Positions 1-6,133 of a stretch of 8,312 nt of DNA are shown one piece after another. Source of the DNA: Clostridium_Z sp040797585 (GTDB lineage Bacteria; Bacillota; Clostridia; Clostridiales; Clostridiaceae). Where the stretch lies: the NCBI RefSeq assembly GCF_040797585.1, contig NZ_JBFNEO010000124.1, positions 1 through 8,312 on the forward strand, read 5' to 3'. The number at the start of each line of letters is the position of its first letter. The stretch's first letter is position 1. The notes below the pieces were generated by a model that saw only the letters and a program-made list of their open reading frames with translations, was not told the DNA's origin and ran no database searches. Made by a program: the position numbers and the translations under genes.

Positions 1-1886
1 GCTCCAGACCCTAATAAACATTTTTTTATAACATTATCCTTATTAAGGGCATAATTTATAGCCTGCCTTACCCTCTTATCTTTAGAAAATATATTATTTC
101 TATTAAGATTAAAGAATCCCATCCTTAAGCTTAGAGTGTTATAATATATTACATTAAGTTCATCTCTATTCTCATACTCCTTTAAAACATCCCAATTTCC
201 TGTACTTCTAATAAACTCAAATTTTTCATTTTCTAGAGCTTCCTTTAAATCAAAATCATTTGTATCTATATTTATAGTATCTATATATGGGGATCCTCCA
301 TAGTAATCATTAAAACCTTTAAGAGTTATTATTCCATTGTTTATTGAATCTAACTTATATGGTCCACAGCCTATAAGCTTCCCTTTATTTTTATAAGAAT
401 TTTCACTAAATATAGAACAGCTTGGCTGAGCTAAGTTCATTAGAAACTCTGGGTAACAATAAGATAGGGTTATTTTTAAAGTATAATCATCTATACACTT
501 TATACCTTCTATACCATTATCTTTTCCCTCTATATATCTATCAGCTCCATAAATACAATCTAAAACTGAAGAGTCATTACATTTTGTTCTAGGATGTAAC
601 ACCCTCTCAAAGGAAAATTTAACATCCCTTGCCTTTAAAATACTACCGTCATGAAACTTAATATTTTTTCTTAACTTAAATACCCAAGTTAAATTATCAT
701 CTTCTAAGTGCCAGCTCTTAGCTATTCCTGGAAATACATCTGGAGAGTACTTTTGAACCACCAAATTAGCATATATATTTTGATATAGTATAGTTTCTCC
801 CAGCTGAATCGCATGAACTGGATCTAATTCTTTTAAAGCATTTTCACCAAGTGTTAAAGAAGTATTTAAAGTATACCCATTACCTTTAATGCTATTAAGG
901 GTTTCTAGAAGAATAGTATTTTCTCTCCTAAGTTCCACTGAAAAATCCTTTAAAGAGTCTAAAGCACTTTTAACAAATTCAGCACTCATTAAAGAAGTTT
1001 CAACAATGGATAAAACCTTCTCTGCATATTCATTTATATCCTCTGATATGGTATTTAAAGAATCTACAGATGATAGTTGATTCTCTATGAGCTCATTCAT
1101 ATCTCCTATTATTTCTCTAGTCTTCTCTGATGCAGAAGATATTTCATTAAAAGCAGTTTTAGTTTTTGTAGATGATTCTATTCCTATATTAATTTTATCA
1201 TCACTTTCTTTTATAGCCTTTAAAGTGTTCTCTATACTAAAATTTACATCTTTTAATATATCACTTATTCTATTTGCAAAATCTTTGCTTTGTTCAGATA
1301 ATTTTTTAACTTCTCCTGCAACTACACTAAAGCTTCTTCCATATTCTCCTGCTCTTGCTGCTTCTATAGCTGCATTTAAAGATAGAAGATTAGTTTGATT
1401 TGATATAGCTTTTATAGCATCAGATATTATATTTATACTTTGAAATTTTTCATTTAAATCTAATACTTGGTCCTTTATATATGTAACGCTATCAATTATT
1501 TCCTTCATAGAGTTTAAGGAGTTAAGTATAGTAGTATTTCCCTCTTCTACAACTTTTATTGTATTATTAGCTTCTTCACTGGATCCCAAAATATTATCAT
1601 TTAATCTATGCCATATAGTTGTGTGTCCCTTTATTTCTCCTATAACTTTAGAGATAAATAAAAATTGATTATCTACAGTATTAGAAATTTGATTTATTGA
1701 ATAAAATAAGCCATCTATAGTAGAGGTGACATCATCTACCCTACTTATAAGTTTACCCATAGATATCTCTTGATTATGCTTTATTATATTTATATTATCC
1801 CCATAAAGCTTATTATGTTTATTCTCTTCTTCCTTTACTGAATTTATAATCTCTAGTTTTCCTTTGTTTTTCTTTTCAAACCACAT
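1..1886 (-). CDS. Soluble methyl-accepting chemotaxis protein fused to a C-terminal SBP_bac_5 solute-binding domain (3' end outside window)
   Basis: My minus-strand translation is open from ATG at 1886 to the window edge (628 codons, no stop). Residues 1-95 are polar and partly coiled, with no signal peptide or membrane segment. Residues about 100-340 are an MCP signalling domain. The near-invariant hairpin tip is visible: NQTNLLSLNAAIEAARAGE at residues 163-181, followed by YGRSFSVVAGEVKKL. From about residue 350 the protein becomes an SBP_bac_5 (OppA/DppA-type) domain. It shows ELDP at 353-356, the AKSW..LEDDNLTWVFKLRKN stretch, KFHDG at 410-414 and the following DVKFSFERVL. By family knowledge the MCP part should signal through CheW/CheA. 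I infer that the SBP part binds a peptide or similar ligand in the cytoplasm. A GAGGGGG Shine-Dalgarno lies 7 nt before the ATG. Domain calls are strong; ligand and true C-terminus are unknown. Confidence 0.92.
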   Translation of the reverse strand, partial: MWFEKKNKGKLEIINSVKEEENKHNKLYGDNINIIKHNQEISMGKLISRVDDVTSTIDGLFYSINQISNTVDNQFLFISKVIGEIKGHTTIWHRLNDNILGSSEEANNTIKVVEEGNTTILNSLNSMKEIIDSVTYIKDQVLDLNEKFQSINIISDAIKAISNQTNLLSLNAAIEAARAGEYGRSFSVVAGEVKKLSEQSKDFANRISDILKDVNFSIENTLKAIKESDDKINIGIESSTKTKTAFNEISSASEKTREIIGDMNELIENQLSSVDSLNTISEDINEYAEKVLSIVETSLMSAEFVKSALDSLKDFSVELRRENTILLETLNSIKGNGYTLNTSLTLGENALKELDPVHAIQLGETILYQNIYANLVVQKYSPDVFPGIAKSWHLEDDNLTWVFKLRKNIKFHDGSILKARDVKFSFERVLHPRTKCNDSSVLDCIYGADRYIEGKDNGIEGIKCIDDYTLKITLSYCYPEFLMNLAQPSCSIFSENSYKNKGKLIGCGPYKLDSINNGIITLKGFNDYYGGSPYIDTINIDTNDFDLKEALENEKFEFIRSTGNWDVLKEYENRDELNVIYYNTLSLRMGFFNLNRNNIFSKDKRVRQAINYALNKDNVIKKCLLGSG

Positions 1887-1962
1887 GATAATCCCCCTCT
1901 TAAGATTTATGACTTCTTAAAAACCCTTTTTCTCCTAATATACTATTGAAGTTATGTGCTAT

Positions 1963-1991
1963 ATTATACCAAATCGTTCAATTTATTTCCA
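1963..1991 (-). promoter_or_regulatory. Likely sigma-A promoter of the MCP-SBP gene
   Basis: On the minus strand a perfect TATAAT (1963-1968) is preceded at 17 bp by TGGAAA (1986-1991, 4 of 6 matches to TTGACA). This gives a leader of about 70 nt. I see no flagellar sigma-D (-10 CCGATAT) signature, so expression does not look tied to a motility sigma factor. Confidence 0.5.
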
Positions 1992-2074
1992 CACTACTTG
2001 AAATTATATTACCATTTCACATAATATTTAAATAAATTTAATTTTTAAAAACATTCCATAATTTAGTGATTTCT

Positions 2075-2103
2075 TTGTCCTTTTTCCAATTCTATGCTAT
2101 AAT
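2075..2103 (+). promoter_or_regulatory. Likely sigma-A promoter (extended -10) of the SEC-C/YkgJ gene
   Basis: TTGTCC (2075-2080) is separated by 17 bp from TATAAT (2098-2103). A TGC immediately before the -10 makes it an extended -10 element. The predicted leader is about 43 nt. It holds a short dyad GCCTTTAAGGC (2115-2125), then AGGAGG (2141-2146) 6 nt before the ATG at 2153. Confidence 0.6.
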
Positions 2104-2152
2104 GTTCCCTAAATGCCTTTAAGGCTGGACATTATTATATAGGAGGATTTTA

Positions 2153-3007
2153 ATGGAAACCATTCTTTCAAAAGAGACTAAAATAAATATAGGAGTAAAT
2201 GATAATTGTCCTTGTAATAGTGGAAAGAACTATGGCGATTGTTGTAAAAATAAAAATTATGAATATATGACCTTAGGTAAGAACTATAAAGGAGTTGATA
2301 TTTTATTTAATGACTCCAAAAACATGGAAATATATGATAGAATTGCAAACTTTGCCTTAGATAATATTTTTTCACTAAAGGAAGATGAATACATAACTAT
2401 AAGTAAAGGTGAAGAGCTTTTAAATAATATATATTCTATGGTAGACGAAGGTCTTACTCAATTTGAATCTTACGCACCTTGTACTAAAGGTTGTGGTCGC
2501 TGTTGTAGTTTATACTTAGAATGTACTGCCATAGAAGCTGAAGTTATAAGACGTCATCTAAAAGCCACTAAAACTGAAAATGAAATTAAAGAAATTGAAA
2601 GTTATATAAAGAATATGAAGGATAAGATGGAAACCACTAAATCACCTCATGATCTTGAGCATCATACCCTTCATGATATGTATCATAACTATTTAAAAGA
2701 AAACACCCCTTGTATGTTTTTAAAGGAGGATAACTCTTGTGGTATCTACTCTATTAGACCTCTAAGATGTAGAGGATTTATAGTATTTACTTCATCTGAT
2801 AAATGTTCTCTAACAAAAGAGATCATAACACCTAAGCTTCCACCTATATATATAGGTAGTTTAGCTATAGAACAGCTATCTATAAAAATTGGAAGGTATA
2901 AAAGTCTAATCTACATAAATGAAAATAATGAGGCAAAACCAATAAAAAGATGCCTTCTTCAGTGGTTTAATAATGGACTAGCTTCCATAGATAGAACTAT
3001 TGAATAA
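2153..3007 (+). CDS. SEC-C motif plus YkgJ-family cysteine cluster protein
   Basis: The protein has 284 aa. Near the N-terminus is a SEC-C zinc-binding motif, C19-P-C21-x-S-G-K-x-Y-x-x-C30-C31, as found at the end of SecA and in many small adaptor proteins. A linker follows, then a YkgJ/CxxCxxCC-type cluster: C110-x3-C114-x2-C117-C118, C124, then C187, C196 and C206 within PCMFLKEDNSCGIYSIRPLRCR. YkgJ proteins (PF03692) are thought to bind zinc or an Fe-S centre, but their biochemical role is not established. The spacing of the second cysteine group and the 'Y.iRPlrCR' signature match the family well. The perfect AGGAGG site 6 nt upstream fixes the start. The gene is monocistronic: it has its own promoter and a terminator directly after the stop. 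Family assignment is strong; function and metal are unknown. Confidence 0.92.
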   Translation: METILSKETKINIGVNDNCPCNSGKNYGDCCKNKNYEYMTLGKNYKGVDILFNDSKNMEIYDRIANFALDNIFSLKEDEYITISKGEELLNNIYSMVDEGLTQFESYAPCTKGCGRCCSLYLECTAIEAEVIRRHLKATKTENEIKEIESYIKNMKDKMETTKSPHDLEHHTLHDMYHNYLKENTPCMFLKEDNSCGIYSIRPLRCRGFIVFTSSDKCSLTKEIITPKLPPIYIGSLAIEQLSIKIGRYKSLIYINENNEAKPIKRCLLQWFNNGLASIDRTIE

Positions 3008-3014
3008 TATACAT

Positions 3015-3038
3015 ATACAAATACAAATACAAATACAA
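3015..3038 (+). repeat. Four tandem copies of ATACAA
   Basis: Four perfect, uninterrupted ATACAA hexamers begin 7 nt after the stop codon of the YkgJ gene and end just before its terminator stem. The tract is non-coding, so changes in copy number would not affect a protein frame. Confidence 0.85.
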
Positions 3039-3039
3039 G

Positions 3040-3091
3040 GCTACCATTAATTCTAGTAAATCTATATATTATATGGTAGCTTTACTTTTAT
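3040..3091 (+). terminator. Rho-independent terminator after the YkgJ gene
   Basis: Perfect 8-bp stem GCTACCAT (3040-3047) / ATGGTAGC (3073-3080) with a long A+T-rich loop of 25 nt. It is followed by TTTACTTTTAT. The long loop and interrupted T tract make it weaker than the other terminators here, but its place 33 nt after the stop fits. Confidence 0.6.
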
Positions 3092-3131
3092 ATTTTAATA
3101 ATTTACTATACATTATAATACCTATTAGTAG

Positions 3132-3164
3132 GCAAGATATATGTATAACATTTATATATCTTGC
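3132..3164. repeat. Perfect 11-bp inverted repeat with an 11-nt loop
   Basis: GCAAGATATAT (3132-3142) and ATATATCTTGC (3154-3164) are exact reverse complements. No T tract follows on either strand, so it does not look like a terminator. It lies in a non-coding A+T-rich stretch and may be a protein-binding dyad, an RNA hairpin or a remnant of a small repeat element. Confidence 0.5.
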
Positions 3165-3212
3165 AAGATTACCATATGATATCTATAACTATAGTTAACC
3201 AAAACTTATATT

Positions 3213-3329
3213 TTATTTAAAAGATTGAGTTTTTATATTATATATCTCTAAAACTTTTTCTTTAGTTTTTTTAGCTTTTAACTTAATTTGCTCCACAGAA
3301 AACTTTTTTATGGCTATTAAATCTTCATT
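3213..3329 (-). pseudogene. Possible remnant of a gene 3' end (38 codons, no start)
   Basis: The minus strand reads 38 sense codons ending in TAA at 3213-3215. The lysine-rich, amphipathic peptide includes KKFSVEQIKLKAKKTKEK and a C-terminal IYNIKTQSFK. The frame is closed upstream by TGA (3330-3332). It has no ATG and no Shine-Dalgarno, the only GTG being internal and without a ribosome site. The composition looks protein-like, but an open frame of this length can arise by chance in A+T-rich DNA. I cannot assign a family. Confidence 0.25.
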
Positions 3330-3355
3330 TCATTAAAATTATATATTTTCTATAA

Positions 3356-3495
3356 ATGCTATGGATAAATAGAGGGAATCTTCCTCCATATAGTGTTCTT
3401 CCCACCATATGAAGGTTAGATGAGTTAATCTAGGGACGTAGCAACTGTTATCCTCCACTTTTTAAGAGGATTGGTGTGTAACAGCTCATAGCCAT
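3356..3495 (+). ncRNA. Candidate structured RNA / cis-regulatory leader upstream of uvsE
   Basis: About 140 nt can fold into a closed multi-branch structure. P1 is ATGCTATG (3356-3363) with CATAGC-c-AT (3487-3495), 8 bp with one bulged C. P2 is GAGGGA (3372-3377) / TTCCTC (3381-3386). P3 is TTAGAT (3416-3421) / ATCTAG (3428-3433). P4 is CTGTT (3445-3449) / AACAG (3480-3484), continuing as ATCCTC (3450-3455) / GAGGAT (3466-3471), with an 8-nt asymmetric bulge at 3472-3479. That bulge contains TGGTG (3472-3476), complementary to CACCA (3403-3407), a possible 5-bp pseudoknot. Two G-T pairs (3376-3382 and 3416-3433) are allowed as G-U only on the plus strand, which supports that orientation. The element is richer in G+C than its flanks and ends 15 nt before the uvsE Shine-Dalgarno. 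I matched it to no riboswitch class I know. No covariation was tested. Confidence 0.4.
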
Positions 3496-3521
3496 CATAT
3501 AAAAATAAGTAGGTGAAATAA

Positions 3522-4481
3522 TTGAAAATAAGACTAGGATATGTAGCTATAGCCTTAAATCTTCCAAAGGTAACCACATCCAGTACTGTTACCTTTACTA
3601 ACTATAGTAAAATACAAGGAGAAGAAAATAGACTTAATAAACTAAAAAAGGTAAGTCTTTCTAACCTAGATGATTTACATACCATATTAAAATATAATAT
3701 AGAAAGAGAAGTTCATTTTTATAGAATAACTTCTACTCTCATACCTCTTTCTACTCATCCTGAGGTGGCCTTTAATTATAGACCCCTATTCAAAAAAGAC
3801 TTTAAAAGAATAGGAAATATAATTAATAGTAGTAATATGAGAATAGATACTCATCCTAACGAATTTAATGTAATAAATAGTATTCGAAAAGATGTAGTGG
3901 AAAATACTATAAGAAATCTTTGGCCTCATGTCCATCTATTTGAAGATTTAAATTATAAAACTGGAAAAATGGTAATCCATGTAGGTAGCTCCCAGGGTGG
4001 AAAAGAGGACTCTCTTAATAGATTTAAAGAAAATATATTGTATAAAATCCCTGAGGAAATAGGAAGTAAATTAATAATAGAAAATGATGATAAAACTTTT
4101 AATATTAATGAAGTTTTAGGTCTCTGTGAAGATTTAAGCCTTCCCATGGTACTAGATGTTCATCATCATAATTGTAATAATAGTGGAGAAGACTTAAAAA
4201 ACTGTATTGAAAAAATTTTTAACACTTGGAACAATGAATCTATCCCACCTAAAATACACTTTTCTTCTCCTAGGGATCACGAAAAAGACCGTAAACATGC
4301 AGATTTTATAGAAGTGAATTCTTTTATAGAATTTTTAGAACTATGTAAAACCATAGATAGAGACTTTGATGTTATGCTTGAATCAAAGAAGAAAGATTTG
4401 GCTTTATATAAACTGTGCCAGGATATAAAGGAATTAAGGCCTAATTGGATATGGGAGGATAGTACTACATTAATAATATAA
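3522..4481 (+). CDS. uvsE: UV DNA damage endonuclease UvsE (UVDE family)
   Basis: At 319 aa, this is the usual length for bacterial UvsE, a TIM-barrel metallo-endonuclease. It nicks DNA 5' to cyclobutane pyrimidine dimers and 6-4 photoproducts, starting a repair path independent of UvrABC. The N-terminal RLGYVAIAL is typical. Candidate metal and active-site residues fall in the family order: H111 (RIDTHP), H153 (MVIHVG), E187 (IIEND), D212 and H215 (LDVHHHN), K244 and H246 (KIHFSSPR) and E287 (MLESKKKD). The D-x2-H and K-x-H spacings match those of the Thermus enzyme. The start is TTG: AGGTGA (3511-3516) lies 5 nt upstream and the family-typical N-terminus begins there. The gene follows the candidate RNA element at 3356-3495 and ends at a terminator shared with the convergent B6 operon. 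UvsE is common in spore formers; a spore-related role is inference. Confidence 0.96.
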   Translation: MKIRLGYVAIALNLPKVTTSSTVTFTNYSKIQGEENRLNKLKKVSLSNLDDLHTILKYNIEREVHFYRITSTLIPLSTHPEVAFNYRPLFKKDFKRIGNIINSSNMRIDTHPNEFNVINSIRKDVVENTIRNLWPHVHLFEDLNYKTGKMVIHVGSSQGGKEDSLNRFKENILYKIPEEIGSKLIIENDDKTFNINEVLGLCEDLSLPMVLDVHHHNCNNSGEDLKNCIEKIFNTWNNESIPPKIHFSSPRDHEKDRKHADFIEVNSFIEFLELCKTIDRDFDVMLESKKKDLALYKLCQDIKELRPNWIWEDSTTLII

Positions 4482-4539
4482 ATTAATTATCTAAAACCTT
4501 CATATAATATAATATGGTTTATTACTTATGAATTATAAT

Positions 4540-4596
4540 AAAAAGGTTTATTTATAATTACAATTCATCAATAGTAATTTATAAGTAAACCTTTTT
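4540..4596. terminator. Bidirectional terminator between convergent uvsE and the pyridoxamine kinase gene
   Basis: A 22-bp stem runs from AAAAAGGTTTATTTATAATTAC (4540-4561) to its near-complement at 4574-4596, with one G-U pair and one bulged base and a 12-nt loop. It has T5 on the plus-strand 3' side and A5 on the 5' side, so it can stop transcription from both directions. It lies 58 nt after the uvsE stop and 31 nt beyond the kinase stop. Confidence 0.85.
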
Positions 4597-4627
4597 ATCA
4601 AATTATGTTATTTATACTTTATATGTT

Positions 4628-5467
4628 TTATATTAGATTCTTTAGATATTTTTCTATTGGAATACCACGTATTGAGTCATAATCTCCTAAGATTTCTATA
4701 TTTCTTATTACTTCACATATGAAATTCATAGCCTTACTTACTCCCTCATAAACAGTAAGTCCCTTAAGAACCGATGCTAAGACTATAGAAGTAAAAGCAT
4801 CTCCTGTGCCTGGGTATCCCCCTCCTATATATGGTGTAGACATGACTTTATAAGAGCCCTTTCTATCCATAACAAACACATTTGCGTCCCTAGCTTTATT
4901 CTCTAAGGGAACACTAGTTATTACTACACTATCTAAATTATATGAAAGGAGTCTCTCTCCCATAGATACTATCTGTTTAAGTGATATACTTTCTTTGTAC
5001 TCTTCATTCAAAAGAAGAGCCGCTTCTGTATAATTAGGTGTAATTATATTAGCTTTACTTATGATATCCCTAATCATAGTTATATTTTCCTTAGAAAGAC
5101 CACTATAAATCTTTCCCTGATCCCCTAGTATTGGATCCACTAATAATATGGTTTCTTCTTTTTTAAAAGTATCTATAAACTCTTTAACTACCTTCCCTTC
5201 TTTAATGGATGGTATATACCCTATATATATACCATTAAAATAAGGATTAATACTCTTCCAATGATCTAGGTGCTCCTTCATATACTCACTTAAGTCTATC
5301 TTAGCTGGATATCCAAAACCTCCAGTATGAGAAGACAAAACCATAGTTGGAAGTAATGAAACCTCACATTCCATAATGGACATAATAGGTATTATGGTAC
5401 TTAAAGCAGCTCTTCCTATTCCACATATGTCATGAACTACAGCGCAATTATTAACTATATTATTCAT
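4628..5467 (-). CDS. Pyridoxamine/pyridoxal kinase (PdxK/PdxY-like, ribokinase superfamily)
   Basis: This 279-aa protein should phosphorylate B6 vitamers (pyridoxamine, pyridoxal, pyridoxine) at the 5' hydroxyl with ATP, in the cytoplasm. Family marks in order are the N-terminal AVVHDICGIGRAALS (residues 9-23), LLPTMVLSSHTGGFG (38-52), DPILGDQGK (111-119, the DPVMGD region), ITPNYTEA (142-149) and the anion-hole motif PGTGDAF (219-225) with catalytic Asp223. Length is normal. The gene overlaps the upstream ECF S-component gene by 8 nt (ATGAATAA). Its own Shine-Dalgarno is poor: the nearest G-rich stretch is about 13 nt away. Translation is therefore probably coupled to the S component. That pairing points to uptake and trapping of B6. 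Sub-specificity among the vitamers cannot be read from sequence. Confidence 0.93.
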   Translation of the reverse strand: MNNIVNNCAVVHDICGIGRAALSTIIPIMSIMECEVSLLPTMVLSSHTGGFGYPAKIDLSEYMKEHLDHWKSINPYFNGIYIGYIPSIKEGKVVKEFIDTFKKEETILLVDPILGDQGKIYSGLSKENITMIRDIISKANIITPNYTEAALLLNEEYKESISLKQIVSMGERLLSYNLDSVVITSVPLENKARDANVFVMDRKGSYKVMSTPYIGGGYPGTGDAFTSIVLASVLKGLTVYEGVSKAMNFICEVIRNIEILGDYDSIRGIPIEKYLKNLI

Positions 5468-5981
5468 AAACTTTAATATTCCCCTTTTTAAGTAATGGTT
5501 TTATAATCAAAGATATAGGAATTGTTATAGCTATTCCTAAGGCTGTAGTTATAAGAGATGATCCTAACTTTAAAACAGCAACCTGGAATCCAAAGAACAC
5601 AAGCCAGTTTACTAAAAAATATCCAACTAAAGATACTATCCCCCCTAATATAAATCCAATTATATTTAAAATATTACTATTTCCTTGTTTACCCATACTA
5701 AATGCAACTTTTCCTGCCACATATCCTGTTAACCCTTTAATTATAAAGGTTGGTATAGCAAATAATACATACTTAGGATCTAAAAGATCAAATAATGCAC
5801 ATCCTATAGCACCAGCGAACCCAGCATCCTTTCCAATTAATATGGCACTTAGAAATATAGCTGTAGTCCCAAGATGTACCATGGTAGGACTTCCTCCTAT
5901 ATAAAATGTTATCCCTAAAATTGTTCCTACATAACATATAGCAGAAAATAACCCTATTAAAATTACTCTCTTTGTTTTCAT
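5460..5981 (-). CDS. ECF transporter S component, probably for a vitamin B6 compound
   Basis: This is a 173-aa integral membrane protein with about six hydrophobic segments (roughly residues 7-28, 36-52, 55-68, 72-95, 103-130 and 139-163). It fits the substrate-binding S components of energy-coupling factor transporters. The motif run PTMVHLGTTAIFLSAILIG, then GFAGAIGCALFDLL and PTFIIKGLTGYVAGK, is the pattern of the PF07155 type. It carries no ATPase; the EcfA-A'-T module is absent from the window, so I infer a group II system using a shared energiser encoded elsewhere. Substrate is inferred from the overlapping pyridoxamine kinase gene; comparative genomics has predicted pyridoxine S components (PdxU/PdxU2 types) from similar contexts. 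GAGGGGG lies 10 nt before the ATG. A short lysine-rich C-terminus follows the last helix. Other substrates, such as a thiamine precursor, are not excluded. Confidence 0.9.
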   Translation of the reverse strand: MKTKRVILIGLFSAICYVGTILGITFYIGGSPTMVHLGTTAIFLSAILIGKDAGFAGAIGCALFDLLDPKYVLFAIPTFIIKGLTGYVAGKVAFSMGKQGNSNILNIIGFILGGIVSLVGYFLVNWLVFFGFQVAVLKLGSSLITTALGIAITIPISLIIKPLLKKGNIKVYE

Positions 5982-6015
5982 AGATAATATACCCCCTCAA
6001 ATTTTATCTTATGTA

Positions 6016-6043
6016 ATTATATACCTTTAACTTCTCTTTTCAA
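6016..6043 (-). promoter_or_regulatory. Promoter of the ECF S component - B6 kinase operon
   Basis: On the minus strand TTGAAA (6038-6043) is followed after 16 bp by TATAAT (6016-6021). This gives a leader of about 28 nt containing the GAGGGGG ribosome site. The -35 directly abuts the tandem repeat at 6044-6080. Confidence 0.65.
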
Positions 6044-6080
6044 AATGTAGGGGTACAAAATATAATGTATGGGTACAAAA
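6044..6080. promoter_or_regulatory. Tandem 17-bp direct repeat, probable activator operator of the B6 operon
   Basis: AATGTAGGGGTACAAAA (6044-6060) and AATGTATGGGTACAAAA (6064-6080) differ at one base and are exactly 20 bp apart, about two helical turns, so they face the same side of DNA. Each also contains the dyad TGTA-N4-TACA. They end right at the -35, the usual place for an activator. MocR-type regulators such as PdxR bind direct repeats upstream of B6 genes, so a PdxR-like protein is a reasonable but unproven reader. No such regulator gene is in the window. Confidence 0.6.
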
Positions 6081-6122
6081 ATATTACCATAAGCCAAAGA
6101 TAGATAGGCTTATGGTAATATT
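6080..6122 (-). terminator. Rho-independent terminator of the HEPN-like gene
   Basis: Perfect 16-bp stem (6080-6095 / 6107-6122) with an 11-nt loop, 11 nt beyond the TAA of the 185-aa gene. On the minus strand the stem runs straight into a T tract (AATATTTTTG). The plus-strand side lacks a T tract, so it acts in the minus direction. It also separates this gene from the B6 operon promoter. Confidence 0.85.
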
Positions 6123-6133
6123 AATTAAAACTC

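Larger units (their letters stand above)
3092..3355. other. A+T-rich intergenic stretch
   Basis: This is the left part of the 514-bp gap between the YkgJ gene and uvsE. Apart from the inverted repeat at 3132-3164 and the possible remnant at 3213-3329, I see no gene. I could not find a convincing promoter for the RNA element and uvsE that follow. TATAAA at 3351-3356 resembles a -10, but it has only a poor -35 and would start transcription inside the element's first stem. Confidence 0.5.

Noticed and set aside
889..1398. Plus-strand open frames at 889-1080 and 1087-1398
   Set aside because: They lie wholly inside the minus-strand MCP domain, lack ribosome sites and encode low-complexity hydrophobic or serine-rich peptides, which is typical of antisense shadows of an MCP.
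3015..3038. CRISPR-like repeats
   Set aside because: The repeat unit is 6 nt with no spacers. No CRISPR array, tRNA, rRNA, insertion sequence or attachment site was seen anywhere in the window.
3400..3500. Cyclic-di-GMP-I (GEMM) riboswitch upstream of uvsE
   Set aside because: GGGACG after a hairpin (3433-3438) resembles part of the GEMM core, but the upstream GCAAACC segment, the GNRA loop and the downstream GGTNGCCGGGTTACCG part are missing.
3350..3520. T-box, TPP, cobalamin, lysine, purine, SAM or ykkC riboswitch upstream of uvsE
   Set aside because: None of their invariant core strings (for example the T-box GGTGG-CCGCG or the TPP CTGAGA) is present in the element.
3953..4147. Minus-strand open frame inside uvsE
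   Set aside because: It is antisense to a confidently identified uvsE and covers its conserved His and Glu motifs. It has no supporting ribosome site or recognisable motif.
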